This document shows positions 1 through 10,165 of a stretch of DNA of 64,000 nucleotides, piece after piece (the first letter of the stretch is position 1; every line of letters starts with the position of its first letter). The stretch spans positions 18,353,584 through 18,417,583 of the forward strand of contig LR990043.1 in assembly GCA_905147135.1 (NCBI GenBank). Direction: 5' to 3'. A program made the position numbers and the translations under genes. The DNA comes from Blastobasis lacticolella (taxonomy: Eukaryota > Arthropoda > Insecta > Lepidoptera > Blastobasidae). A model generated the notes under the pieces. That model did not search any database. It worked only from the letters and a program-made list of their open reading frames with translations, and was not told where the DNA came from.

Positions 1-838
1 ATGGAGTTACTGCTAGAGGCGCAACAACCAGGGAAGGTATTCTGCAGACCAACGGACTGGTGCGGTATTGGCCCTCATACACTGTCTGATTGGTGACATA
101 AAATTAGGCACCCTTTAGTATTTCGTATCGTACTGGAAGACATTTTTGCTCCATCGCTGGATGAGCTACCTTTTATTTAAAGATCTTCTCAGATTATCTA
201 GACTCTAGAGGATAGTCTCTAGATATATTTTCCTGTCTATGTCTCGAATCCAGATGATTTTTACTTTGTTAATAATCAGCTGGATTCTGAATGACAGGTG
301 ACAAACGAGCAGACAGCACCTGATAGTAAACGGTAACTGTCGCCCATAACATCTACGATAAATGCATTTAGGTTGCAGGCAACAAAAATGCAGAACTATA
401 GTTGCACTGTGTGGACTAAGATAAAATGTCCCATGACTGTAATTGCGCTGGCTACCTTATCCTTTAAACCTGAACACAACACTGCAAGCATTGTTGCTTG
501 GCGGCAGAAATAGACAAGGCGACTCACCCAGGTGGACTCCTCAGGCTTGACAGAGTCCTACCACCTGATACAATTCCCTCTGATTTCGTTGATTCACCTG
601 ATTATTATTATTCAATTTTTATTCTTATTTCATTTAGTATAACATTCGCTTGTATCTCTGCTTGCGAATCTGAATTCATATTTGAACAGTAAAGGAACAA
701 ACAGTGCATGAGGGTATTAAATTAGAACCTCTAGCTCCGACCTTACCCTAATGAAAATAAAATAATGTTACTGGAAACAAATAATCGATACAAATCTAAT
801 CTAAGTACACTTTGTTATAAAAAGAAATCCCTACTTAC
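1..838. other. No gene recognised; downstream intron of SP1
   Basis: I see no convincing exon here. It lies downstream of SP1 exon 2 on the minus strand, so it should be SP1 intron 2. I looked for the next exon, which carries the catalytic GDSG, and did not find it. That exon probably lies beyond the left edge. Confidence 0.5.
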
Positions 839-990
839 TTTGCCACATATCCCATTTCGCCTTTAGGTTCTTTATGTCCAGCACAAAAGGTCGAGCGTGG
901 CGTTTAACCTAATATATCTTTACATAACAGACGACTAAAAATTTTCAGCTTAGTGGACTTCAATAGATCGTTTCTTTTTTTTGTATCTTC
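839..990 (-). pseudogene. SP1 exon 2, serine protease, with in-frame stop
   Basis: This is the second coding exon of the leftmost protease paralogue. It is exactly 152 nt, as in SP2 and SP3. The acceptor is TTTGCAG before position 990 and the donor is GTAAGT after 839, and the exon ends in phase 2. The translation contains the conserved pair of cysteines (Cys168 and Cys182 by chymotrypsin numbering, in LLCKDILG and TFCAGH) and ends GEMGYVAK. A TAA stop at 904-906 (plus-strand tta) falls between the two cysteines without any length change, so it is a point nonsense mutation. Together with the insertion in exon 1 this makes SP1 a pseudogene. Confidence 0.8.
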
Positions 991-1012
991 CTGCAAAGAA
1001 ATTCAAGTTAGC

Positions 1013-1268
1013 CGTGTGGTGTCCGGCAGAGTAGAATAGCACCAACCCCTTACACTCGTGGGTGTCGTACAAGGCGGCTAATGTTTTCGAGGCAAAAGAT
1101 CTAAACGTCTCCGTAGACTGGAAAATGGGCAGCAGCGTTTTTTATTGTTATATTATAACACTGCGATCTCCAACCCGCCTGCCAAGCGTGGAGATTATGG
1201 CAATTACCTCCCCTCTCGCGGGAGAGGCCCTAAGTCCAGCAGTGGACTGTTATGTTCTGTGATGAGAA
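1013..1268 (+). repeat. Dispersed ~250-bp repeat, copy 1
   Basis: It is closely similar to 17912-18170 (same strand) and 37396-37640 (opposite strand). It starts near GTGTGGTGTCCGGCAGAGTA and ends in AGCAGTGGACTGTTATG, a 3' end reminiscent of RTE-linked lepidopteran retroposons. The class (SINE or LINE tail) is inferred. Confidence 0.7.
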
Positions 1269-2310
1269 GGTGAATTAAATACAACAAATCCATTAAGTGC
1301 GATTTTAAATTCAGAATAATGTACTCGTAGTATCTATAGACCATACTATTTTGTGTAGTTTATGTCCCGCCTGGGTCAAAGGAATATAAATACTTTGATA
1401 CGTTTCAACTTTTAGAGAATGCTGTTGATAAATATCGCAAAATGGATGTCTTCATAGTCGGCGACTTCAATCTTAACTCGTGCAGTTCTAATGTTTATCT
1501 ACAATTTAACTATTTGCTAAGTTATTGTAAATTGGCACAGTCCAACACAATTAGGAACAAATATGGGCAAGGCAATGTGTTGGATCTTGTACTGAGTACG
1601 CTAGGTAGTGAGTGTGTGAGTGTGTTTGGAGATATTGACCCAGTAGTCCCCATGGACGCGTATCATCCACCGCTTAGCGTTAATGTGAAGGTGCCGCGAC
1701 CGCCGCGACGACGCCCGCCGCGCGCGCCGCCGCCGCCGCGTCACTGTAAAACGAACTACCCCGCGTGGAATTTTAGAAAAGCTGACTACCAGTCATTGTA
1801 TGCTTCTTTTGCGGAAATAAATTGGGAGGACGTAGTGGAATGCAGTGACGTCAATTTTTTACAAAAAGCTGTATAACTGTATAAATTCATACGTTCCCCA
1901 GAAAAAAGCTAGCCCTTATCCCAAACATCAGTACCCTGTCTGGTTTACCTCAGATATAATCTATAACCTTAATCAGAAATATTATAATTTAAAAAAGTAC
2001 CGGGAATTAGGTAAACTATATAATTGGGAAATGTTTAAATACTACAGGGGACACGCAAAGCGACTTATTGATATTGGGTACAATGAGTACATTGCTGTGA
2101 CCGAGAATAATATTCGTACGGATCCTAAGAGCTTTTGGAGATTTGTTAAGGAGCAGCAAACCTCGCTGCATCCATGCGAGGAATTTCAATATCAAGGATC
2201 GCCAGTTGCTCGTGAAGACACAGCGAATGCCTTTGCACATAATTTTAAGTCAGTGTTTTTGAATGACACACCAATGTCAAATTCACACATTCGGTTGGTC
2301 CTGACGGAAT

Positions 2311-2711
2311 GAGCAGTTTTCCAATAGGTATCTAAAGCATTCCTGACCACTTACTAGATGGCGCCCCGACAATTTTGGTAATTGATAATCGCTTGAAATA
2401 GGTTCTTAGCAAAGAGGATATAAACACTGGGTAAGTTGTATTGGATAAAATTGTATTTATTAATATTTTTTAACCATTTTAGAGGTTGTTATAAAATATT
2501 ACAAACAAAACAAACATCAATTTGACTGAGTCAATTCGTTTGATGGACACTAGGATAAAGAATAGACGCAATACAAATCACAGATAATATGAAAGGTTTG
2601 TATTAAAATACATTTCGATGAACCTTTTGGTAAAAAATTACCAAAATTGTAGGAGCGCCATCTATTGATGCTTTTTGAAACCAATTGACAATACCTACTG
2701 GAAAACTCCTC
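2311..2711 (+). mobile_element. 401-bp MITE, copy 1, AT target duplication
   Basis: The ends are inverted repeats, GAGCAGTTTTCCAATAGGTA on the left and the complement of GAGGAGTTTTCCAGTAGGTA on the right. It is flanked by AT at 2309-2310 and 2712-2713. Deleting the element and one AT restores an uninterrupted RT frame. A second copy in opposite orientation is at 21524-21935. No coding capacity is visible. Confidence 0.88.
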
Positions 2712-3848
2712 ATTTTTTCATTTTTAATAAAAGACTGCATAGACTTTTTTATAACCCCTCTGTTGCATATTTTTAATCTGGTATTAAAAACTAGTACATA
2801 CCCAGATATTTGGAAAATCTCTAGAGTAACGCCGATACCCAAGGATGGTTCTAGGTCACAGATCGAAAACTACCGACCTATTGCTGTGCTATCGGGATTT
2901 GGTAAGGTCCTTGAGTTCATTTTAAATCGGTTTATTTGTAGGAAAATTCAACCTCATTTGAGCGACTGTCAGCACGGTTTCAGGGCAGGAAAATCCACAG
3001 CGACTAATCTTATAAATTTTGTCGACTATGCAACCGCCAGAATGGACCATTGCAGGCAGGTAGATGCTGCATATTTTGATTACAAAAAAGCGTTCGATCT
3101 TGTAAACACAAAGGTCCTTCTTGACAAGTTTTCAGCTCTAGGCTTTTCTCCAAGATTTGTAAAATTATTTGAAAATTATTTTTCTAACCGTTTTCAGTAT
3201 GTCCAATTTCAAGACCATCAATCAGAACCCTATTTGACTACTTCCGGTGTTATCCAAGGAAGTACGCTTGGACCGACTCAATTTCTTATCATGATCAATG
3301 ACCTTCCAAAGGTTGTTAGTACGGCGGTGTGTCTCATGTTTGCTGATGACCTGAAGCTGTTCTTGGGTATAGAGACGAATGAGGATTGTGAAGCACTTCA
3401 GCGCGACATCAATAATGTCGTTGAGTGGAGTAAGCGGAACCAACTCGAGTTCAACATCGCAAAATGTAAAAACATCTCATTCACTCGATCCCGTTCACCT
3501 ATTAATTATACCTACGAAATAGATGGAACACCGCTCCAGCGGGTATATATTATTAGAGATTTGGGTCTATTCCTTGATGTTGAACTAACATTCAACTACC
3601 ATATCACAGAAATGTGTAAAAAGGCATTCAAGTCCTTAGGATTTGTACTGTGGCAAACAGCTAGATTTTATAATAGGGAAACTATCTTGCTTCTGTATTA
3701 TGCATTTGTACGTAGTAAACTCGAATTCAATTCGCTAGTTTGGGACCCACATGAAATCACGTACACAGTCATGATAGAACGGGTCCAAAAAAAGTTTTGC
3801 CGTTATCTGTACATGAAACTATATGGATACTATCCCTACCTATGGTAG
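2685..3848 (+). pseudogene. Reverse transcriptase fragment of Jockey-like LINE
   Basis: This 387-codon open stretch encodes RT motifs in order: NYRPIAVLSGFGKVLE, HGFRAGKSTATNL, the YFDYKKAFDLV motif, GVIQGSTLGP, MFADDLKLF with the catalytic Asp pair, then the thumb region. The apparent start lies inside the MITE, so it is not a genuine initiation site. The true frame begins upstream at 1845-2310 and is joined once the MITE is removed. The C-terminus (conserved P..RRT and LN motifs) continues in another frame to 4183. It is nonfunctional as a full polyprotein because the endonuclease N-terminus is missing. Confidence 0.85.
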
Positions 3849-4209
3849 GTATTGATGCTTTGAAACTAAGACAGAAACTCGCACTAGTATTGCACTACTT
3901 CATCCTCTTTAATGGAAAGGTAAATAACCCTAGTACTTTATCTACATGTTCACTGTATGTGCCTAATAGTTATAAGCGAAATACGCGAGCGGGACGCAGG
4001 CACCAGCTGTTTGCACCGGCGCCTAGGCGTACGGACACTGCCAGGTATGCTCCTACACCGCACGCACTCACACTACTAAATCAACTGGTAACAGACCGGG
4101 TCGAAGTTGATATCTTTGGCACTAATATTCAAAATTTTATAAATATATGCGCTAATTGGCTAAGCTGTTGTAACATTAATTAAGTTTTACTGTTATATAT
4201 ATATATATA

Positions 4210-4831
4210 CAGGGTGTCCCAGAAGTGACACGTCACAGTGACACCAGGGGTAGGTCAGCGTATGAGGCACCGAACCAGCCTAACATGACCCCAGTAAAAG
4301 TTGCACGGTTTTCGAGTTATTGCCAAAATAAAGATTTTACTGAATTTTCCATTTTTTAACAGTGCTACTGCCAGCATTCACTTAGAAAGCTCTCGAAGTT
4401 AGTTTTTTTAATGTGTATGGAACCATAAATAGTTAATTAAGATTTTTGAAATGTTATTTTGTCAATAAGTTGAGTAAACTGCTGAAAAATACGGGATTGA
4501 TCTCGATTTAAATTTTCAGCAAAAAAATAATTTCAACTTTGACCACCTGCCGTGGAAAAAAAATCCTAGAAACGAAACGAGCAAATAACGTGGAAAAGTT
4601 GAGCATGTTATGCAGATTCAAAAATGGTACGACACAAGTATCTTACTGCAATAAAATAGGAATTCGTTTCACTTTTACGGTGCCCTGAACTAAATTAGAA
4701 CTAGGAACCCCGCAAGCTGTCGCTGTTATGTAAATAAATAATGCTGTACACTACGATATCTCATTTGTTACCTGACTCTTTTATTATTAGCCAAATGTAC
4801 GAGACTGAAAGAGATGGAAATAATGTTTATC
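4210..4831 (+). repeat. Left long terminal inverted repeat
   Basis: This 622-bp arm pairs with 5643-6257 over almost its whole length. The two arms differ only by scattered substitutions and small indels. A transcript crossing both would form a very long hairpin. Confidence 0.85.
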
Positions 4832-5202
4832 TCCCTTTTGAAGGATATCGTTGGCTACTAGCTCCGACTCTGACGCACGTGCTACTTACTACCTAGCGTG
4901 ACCCCTCTATCGCGGGCTTTGTACCTGTTTTACTTTATTTTGATGGATAGAGTTCTTTGTCCGTTTATTTACATGTAGCACGAGTAGCAGTGGCTCTGGA
5001 AACAATTCAGTTCGTTACCTTGCGTTTCGTGCGATACCTGTCTTCTCTGCGTCCCTGTAATTCGTGTGTTCCTAAACTAAATCGACTTGGCTTTTCTCTG
5101 GACTCTGTTTTTTTTTATTTGTACTGTTTGTGGTGTGGAACAAAAAGACAACTCGGCACTCTATCGAACACTGATTTTGCTTTGCGGAGCTGCATTACTA
5201 CG

Positions 5203-5580
5203 ATGGCAAATCGTAATCTCCATTACACTCATACAGAGTACGCTGACATGCACTTAATTTATGGCGAAACTAGGCATGTTTCGAATCGAGGCAACGTTAT
5301 GTACAACGCAAGACTGGCTGCAAGATTGTACTCGGAACGATATCCAAATCGTAACCCGACGACTTATGAAGTTATTTTACGAGTCGTAAACGCTTATAGC
5401 GAGGGCATATTCCCAGGAACGAATAGGCGAGAAGGAAGACCTCGGACTGTAGACGACGACGTGGTTTTAGAAGAAGTACGAGTGGAGCCAGGAACTTCAG
5501 TGCGAATTATTGAACGCCGCACTGGCATCTCCAAATCCTCGGTACAACGAATTCTGAATCGTCACAGGTATCATCCCTAA
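5203..5580 (+). pseudogene. Transposase N-terminal (DUF4817-like HTH) fragment
   Basis: The preferred start is ATG at 5203, because the protein then begins MANRNLHYTHTEYADMHLIY, which resembles the DUF4817 helix-turn-helix domain of insect DDE transposases (family knowledge). A second HTH follows: ALE-type VRVEPGTSVRIIERRTGI then SKSSVQRILNRH. The open frame could be extended upstream to 4957 without adding recognisable sequence. The frame breaks at 5578, after which PIQRVQTLLPTDYAHRVEFC is readable in another frame up to about 5647. There the right inverted repeat begins, so the DDE catalytic domain is missing. A homologous full copy elsewhere in the genome would be needed for mobility. Confidence 0.75.
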
Positions 5581-5642
5581 CCCTATCCAACGCGTCCAAA
5601 CACTTCTTCCAACTGACTACGCACACCGTGTTGAATTTTGCC

Positions 5643-6257
5643 GATAAACATTATTTCCATCTCTTTCACTCTCGCACATTTGGCTAATGATAAAAGGATC
5701 AGGTAATAAATGAGATATCGTAGTGTATAGCATTATTTTTTACCTAGCAGCGACAGCTTGCGGGGTTCCTAGTTCTGATTTAGTTCAATAGGGCACGTTA
5801 AAGTGATACGAATTCCTATCTTATTGCAGTGTATTGTACCATTTCTGAATCTGCATAACATGCTCAACTTTTCCACGTTATTTGCTCGTTTCGTTTCTAG
5901 GATTTTTTTTTCACGACAGGTGGTCAAAGTTGAAATTATTTTTTTGCTGATAATTTAAATCGAGCTAAATCCCGTATTTTTCAGCATTTTACTCAACTTA
6001 TTGACAAAATAATATTTCAAAAATCTTAATTAACTATTCATGGCTCCATACACATAAAAAAAACTAACTTCGAGAGCTTTCTAAGTGAATGCTGGCAGTA
6101 GCACTGTTAAAAAAATGGAAAATTCAGTAAAATCTTTATTTTGGCAATAACTCGAAAACCGTGCAACTTTTACTGGGGTCATGTTAGGCTGGTTCGGTGC
6201 CTCATACGCTGACCTACCCCTGGTGTCACTGTGACGTGTCACTTCTGGGACACCCTG
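5643..6257 (-). repeat. Right long terminal inverted repeat
   Basis: This 615-bp arm is the inverted copy of 4210-4831. It begins immediately after the truncated transposase reading frame, which indicates an internal deletion junction near 5645. Confidence 0.85.
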
Positions 6258-6419
6258 TATATATATTAAGATAAGTACCTAAATGTAATAATGGCTCTCC
6301 AGACGTTTTGGTTTCTCAACTGTAAGTCTGAAAGCATTTGAATAATAATAAATAAATAAATCTATCATGTGCGAGACCAGAATGAAATAAAACCACTTAA
6401 TGTTGCCTTATTGTCATCA

Positions 6420-7030
6420 TCATCATATCAACCGAAAGACTGCTGGGCATAGGCCTCCTCCAGAGATCTCCATAAAGGCCGGTCCTGTGCCTTACGCATC
6501 CAGCTGGTAACTGCGATCTTTACCAGGTTGTTGGTCCACCTTGTGGAGAAGCCTACCCACGTTGCGTCTTCCGGTACGTGGCCCCATCGGCCATCAGTTC
6601 TTCGAGCTATGTCTGCCTGCCCTGTGCCCTGTCCACTGTCTATTTTAGCCTGGCAATCCTTTCCTGGCAATGTCGGTGACCTTAGTTCGCTTGTGGAACT
6701 CCACATTTCTGATTCTATCGCGCAACGAGACTCCGAGCATAACCCTTTCCATTGGCCTTTGGGTGACAGTGAGCTTTTTATAAGGCTTACAGTGAGCGGC
6801 AACGTTTCTGTTCCGTAGATCTTTCTGAGGTGAATGAGGTACTCGCCGTTAATATTGAAGCCAAGGCCGCCCAGTACAGTAGCCTGAAGATATCCTCCAG
6901 TGCAGCGGTGAACAACTTCAGTGAAATGACATCACCTTGTCTTAGTCCTTGCTGCAGCTAAATAGGCTCTGAGGTCTTATACTGGCCAAGAACTGACATA
7001 GTGGCGTTGTCGTAAAAACACTTATGCTTC
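6420..7030 (-). mobile_element. RTE-type LINE 3' fragment
   Basis: On the minus strand 6428-6802 encodes a degenerate RTE C-terminus with IARRTDGRWG, RWTNNLVK and AQDRPLWRSLEEAYAQQ motifs. Upstream (6803-7030) an RT segment resembling RQGDVISPKLFTAALE is readable with frame breaks. The 3' side at 6412-6425 carries the (ATG)n-type tail typical of RTE elements, read here as CATCATCAT. It is inactive. Confidence 0.8.
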
Positions 7031-7095
7031 GATATATCGATATTTACAAGATTACAGTAGATTACAGCACTTCTTACAAGAAGACAAGCTGGTGC

Positions 7096-7708
7096 TTGTC
7101 GTTGTCTTGCCGTTTTTTTCTCCCACGGAGAACCACCTTGGAAGTGGCGTTAATTTTCCTTCCTATCCCACACATGGTGTCCTTTGGTCATTCCGGGGCT
7201 GGGAGGCGCCTGTTCTGCATAGGCTGCTGTATGGAAGGGGTAGGACAGGGTAGGGTAGGGTAAGGGCAGGGTAGGGTATGGGTAGGGGTAGGGGTAGGGT
7301 AGGATATGGGGTAAGTTAGAGGGTAGGGTTTGGGTAAGGGGTAGGGCAGGGGTAGAATAGGGTAGGAGTAGGATAGGATGTGGTGGGAGTGGCTACCTAT
7401 CACGTGCAGCATGTGTAATGCACGCTCGCGTAAAACAGACAGACTGGCGGTGGCGTGGGGGCCGGGTCGCTCTTTTCCCTCAAATATGGTTGAATTGGTC
7501 GATAGCTGGGCCCTGCGTTATGCTCGTGAACGGGTGCTGCTTTAGTGGACTGGCTTATTCTTGCTGTAGTTTAATATGTCGGGCGCGGTCCGGCCGTAGT
7601 CGGCGTGGGGTGGGTGTGCTCCGGCCGTAGGACGGCCAACGTCTCACTGTGGGTCTACTTCCCACTTTCCTATCCCCCTCCTATTTGACGATTGAAAGAG
7701 ATATTTAA
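7096..7708 (+). repeat. Repeat carrying GGGTA-type minisatellite, copy 1
   Basis: The two unique flanks (7096-7185 and about 7405-7708) match those of 31803-32435 in inverse orientation. Between them is a variable G-rich tract at about 7240-7380 built from GGGTAGGGTA-like units. The element type is unknown. The open frames across the tract are low-complexity artefacts. Confidence 0.75.
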
Positions 7709-8040
7709 AGTCATTGAACATTTGAACATATTTTGAACATTAGGTTGAACATACCTACTCAGGCTATTATTGATCTCCAAAAATCAAGGGTGCTTGCATT
7801 CACGGAGGCAACATTAGAAACTTTGTGTGGATTAGGCGGAGACCAATGTGAATGTCGATAATAAAATTGTCCTCGTACCCCAATTTGACTGTGTTTGATT
7901 GACAAATCAGGAACTTATTTGCAACACCTCGTATAATTTTTTTGCGTATTTTTCTAACCTAGCTAAAACTTTTTGATTCACTTTCGTATTCACTGTGTTG
8001 GAAATCCTAATATTTATTTAACAATGAGAGAATAACTTAC
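7709..8040. other. No gene recognised; SP1 intron 1 start
   Basis: This AT-rich stretch lies directly downstream of the SP1 exon 1 donor. I see no repeat or exon in it. Confidence 0.5.
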
Positions 8041-8867
8041 ATCTGTAATACCCCATCCGGCAAGCTCACCTGACTCCTCGTTTGGGGTCTCTTTCACGAT
8101 CGCCACTCTCTGTACATTTGTGCTGAAATTGAAAGGATTTTCCAATCTAACAAGAGCTATATCGTTCGCTACAGTTTTCTCATCATAATCTTCGTGTTTT
8201 AGAAAATGTATCGCTTTATCGATTATGCCGCCCTTTTTACTGTTTGACCCCGCACTGACTAAAATAATGGCACGGGGCACGGGATAGCAGCTTTCAAAGC
8301 AATGGGCGGCGGACAGCACGAAATGTTGGTTGATTATGGAGCTCCCGCAACCGTGTCTCTTAATCTTTGTACTCAGTTTTTTTTTGTTTATTTTGTAAAT
8401 CATTTTTGATTCAAACTAAACTCGCGTTCTTTACACATATTATTATATTAGACGGGACTTGGACGCGACGTACCTTTATGATTTTTAGGAAAACAAATCA
8501 TAAAGGTACGTCGCGTCCAAGTCCCGTCTAATATAATAATAATCATTTTTGAGTTCTTTTTTTTAGTTTTCAGAGTTTCAATATCACTGTCATAGAAAAC
8601 CTCAGAATCACTGTCACTAGTATCCCAGCCAGACTCAGTATCAGTCTCAGTTTCAGATAACTCACTGATACTGAAGTCGCTATCACTCTCAACGACATCA
8701 GGTGGATCCTGATCGGGCGGAAGGCACTGAATAAGCAAGTACGTCGAGTGAGGGTAGTCTTCAGTATTCGAATACACGCCGCCGACGATGTGTCCGGTCA
8801 GTTGCGCCGCGCAAAATGTACAGTTGATGAAAACAATAAAAATACATGCAACAGTAAAAGTGATCAT
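8041..8867 (-). pseudogene. SP1 exon 1, SD-rich serine protease, disrupted by insertion
   Basis: The start MITFTVACIF is aligned to the starts of SP3 and SP4. It encodes a signal peptide (to about residue 21), TGH then IVGG at residues 27-30, Cys48, an acidic Ser/Asp/Glu-rich stretch (about 60-95, less regular than in SP2 and SP3), then GCGSSI, SAAHC with the catalytic His, NDIALVRL with the catalytic Asp, and LAGWGITD at the donor GTAAGT. A 131-bp hairpin element with a 12-bp target duplication splits the exon between the acidic stretch and GCGSS, with net 143 bp (not a multiple of three). Removing it gives 684 nt, exactly 228 codons, ending in phase 0 as in the paralogues. With the exon 2 stop the gene is dead. 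It could at most encode a truncated secreted acidic peptide. Confidence 0.85.
8410..8540. mobile_element. 131-bp hairpin insertion with 12-bp target duplication
   Basis: The direct repeat AATCATTTTTGA occurs at 8398-8409 and 8541-8552. The insert has 29 unpaired nt (8410-8438) followed by a perfect 46-bp inverted repeat (8439-8484 and 8495-8540) with a 10-nt loop. Its removal restores the protease frame exactly. Confidence 0.85.
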
Positions 8868-9065
8868 CTTATTTAGTAAAGCGCGTGTTTCTTAATTTTA
8901 CATTGTTCCAATTAAACGGTCGTAGTTAGACGTAACATCAAATAAGCTACTGTATATTAGCCATAATCTTTACTACGCAATTAATTATTAATTTTCTGCG
9001 ATGTTTTACGGACATGGTTAGATTTACGTTAAGGTTCTTACCGATAAAGCGAAGAATAAAAGTCT
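8868..9065 (-). promoter_or_regulatory. SP1 upstream region, conserved with paralogues
   Basis: This block is similar to the 5' flanks of the other protease copies, especially the relic at 52640-52800 (ATTAAACGGTC, CATGGTTAG and TTTACGTT are shared). It ends with the motif CCGATAAAGCGAAGAATAAA (9041-9060), whose equivalents stand about 140-225 bp upstream of SP2 and SP3. Confidence 0.55.
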
Positions 9066-9269
9066 AAAATACTGTAGTGCCACAGTCGCAACTCGTAGTC
9101 TGATTGCTAGCATTCCCTCGGCATGCGTCTGCCAGCATCTTGTTCAAATTCAATCCGTTTGCCTATTAGTTACCTATCACTTTCACATTCGTGGTAAGTT
9201 GCGACTAGTATGAAAGAGAAAGGTATATAGCTAATTCCCCTTAAGGCGAGGATTATATCAAGCGTTGAC

Positions 9270-10165
9270 GACGCACCTTGTGTCGGCGACGCAGTAGCCG
9301 TATTCACAATGGCTCGGAAATCGGATTCGGATACGGAATCGACAAAGGACCCCGCAAAAGTTCTTAGGAAAATGTGTTTCAGTTAATTTTAATGAAATTT
9401 TCATATGTTATAGAGAGTAGAGCTTCCGTGGAATCTATCGGAATTCTGAATAACAGTTTTCGAATCGATCGACACGGATTCGCAGCTCACGAATTTCGTG
9501 TCGAATCGTTCGGAAACGGTTTCGAATCATTGTGAATACGGCTACAGGTTACCTAATGCTGTCAACTCAAAATTGTATGAATTTTTAATGCGCGTGCCAA
9601 CGCAGGTTGAACACTAGAACATTATTTACTAAAAAGATATTATTGTACGAATCGAGATCTGAATTTCAGGCGACAGCTGTCAAACTGAAAACCGTTATAA
9701 CTCTGAATATATTGGTACACTAGTTTATAAAGAAAAGCGATAACACTCGTCGATTTCTAAATTTCAGTTGACAGCTGTCAAACTCGGAAACTACTGGTCC
9801 TAGAATATTAGTTTCTAAAGAAAAATGACAGCATTCGTCGAGATCTGCATTACAGAAACACCGTTATAACTCGGAAACTACTGGTCCTAGAACACTAGTT
9901 CCTAAAGAGAAATGATAGTATTCGACGACATCTACATCTACTACATAGACATATACATAGAACTGGTATTCTAGAACCAATAGTTTCAGAGTTTTAATGG
10001 TTTTAAGTTTGACAGTTATCATCCTAAATGTAGATCTACGCCGACTATACGGCGTATTATGAGCTGCGGTTTGGTCGGTCTTTCAGAAACCTGCGTCGCC
10101 GTCGCAAAGTGAAAATTCATACAATTATGAGTTAACAGAGTAACGTAACCTGCATCGCCGACGCA
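9270..10165. mobile_element. Foldback-like element with inverted ends and internal tandem repeats
   Basis: The left end (9270-9293 continuing at 9548-9612) is an inverted copy of the right end (about 10078-10160): GGCGACGCAGGTTAC and AATTGTATGAATTTT occur in both. Inside, three units of roughly 100 bp are repeated (9650-9950) and a fourth is inverted (about 9960-10030). A 250-bp MITE is nested in the left arm. It may be one element or two inverted neighbours. Confidence 0.6.
9295..9544. mobile_element. 250-bp MITE with CAG target duplication
   Basis: The terminal inverted repeats are TAGCCGTATTCACAATG at 9295-9311 and its complement ending at 9544. CAG flanks both sides (9292-9294 and 9545-9547). 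Removing it gives GACGCAGGTTAC, which matches the intact right arm of the surrounding element. The interior is rich in GAATCG/CGATTC. Confidence 0.8.

Larger units (their letters stand above)
1370..4190 (+). mobile_element. Jockey-like LINE, 5'-truncated, interrupted by a MITE
   Basis: This is a non-LTR retrotransposon with the C-terminal half of an APE endonuclease (1442-1876, VGDFNLNS motif), a linker (1845-2312) and a reverse transcriptase (2685-3848), with its tail in another frame at 3797-4183. It is degenerate, with frameshifts near 1860 and 3840. The palm motif FADDLKLF is intact and so is a YRPI motif. A 401-bp MITE splits the GPDG...FSFLIKD stretch. It lies in SP1 intron 1, opposite to the gene. 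Clade assignment is from motif resemblance. Confidence 0.85.
4210..6257. mobile_element. 2.05-kb DNA transposon with ~615-bp terminal inverted repeats
   Basis: The element starts CAGGGTGTCCCAGAAGTGAC and ends with the reverse complement, flanked by TA-rich sequence (tatata on both sides, consistent with a TA target). The left arm is 4210-4831 and the right arm 5643-6257, and they are nearly identical when inverted. Between them is the 5' half of a transposase gene. The catalytic half appears deleted, so this is a nonautonomous derivative. Superfamily is probably IS630-Tc1-mariner-like, from the DUF4817-type N-terminus. It lies in SP1 intron 1. Confidence 0.85.

Noticed and set aside
4957..5202. 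N-terminal extension of the transposase frame
   Set aside because: There is no family resemblance before the ATG at 5203, and the extension is Cys/Leu/Phe-rich as expected of noncoding AT-rich sequence.
7240..7380. Telomeric repeat tract
   Set aside because: Units are GGGTA-like, not TTAGG, and the tract is embedded in a dispersed repeat present twice.
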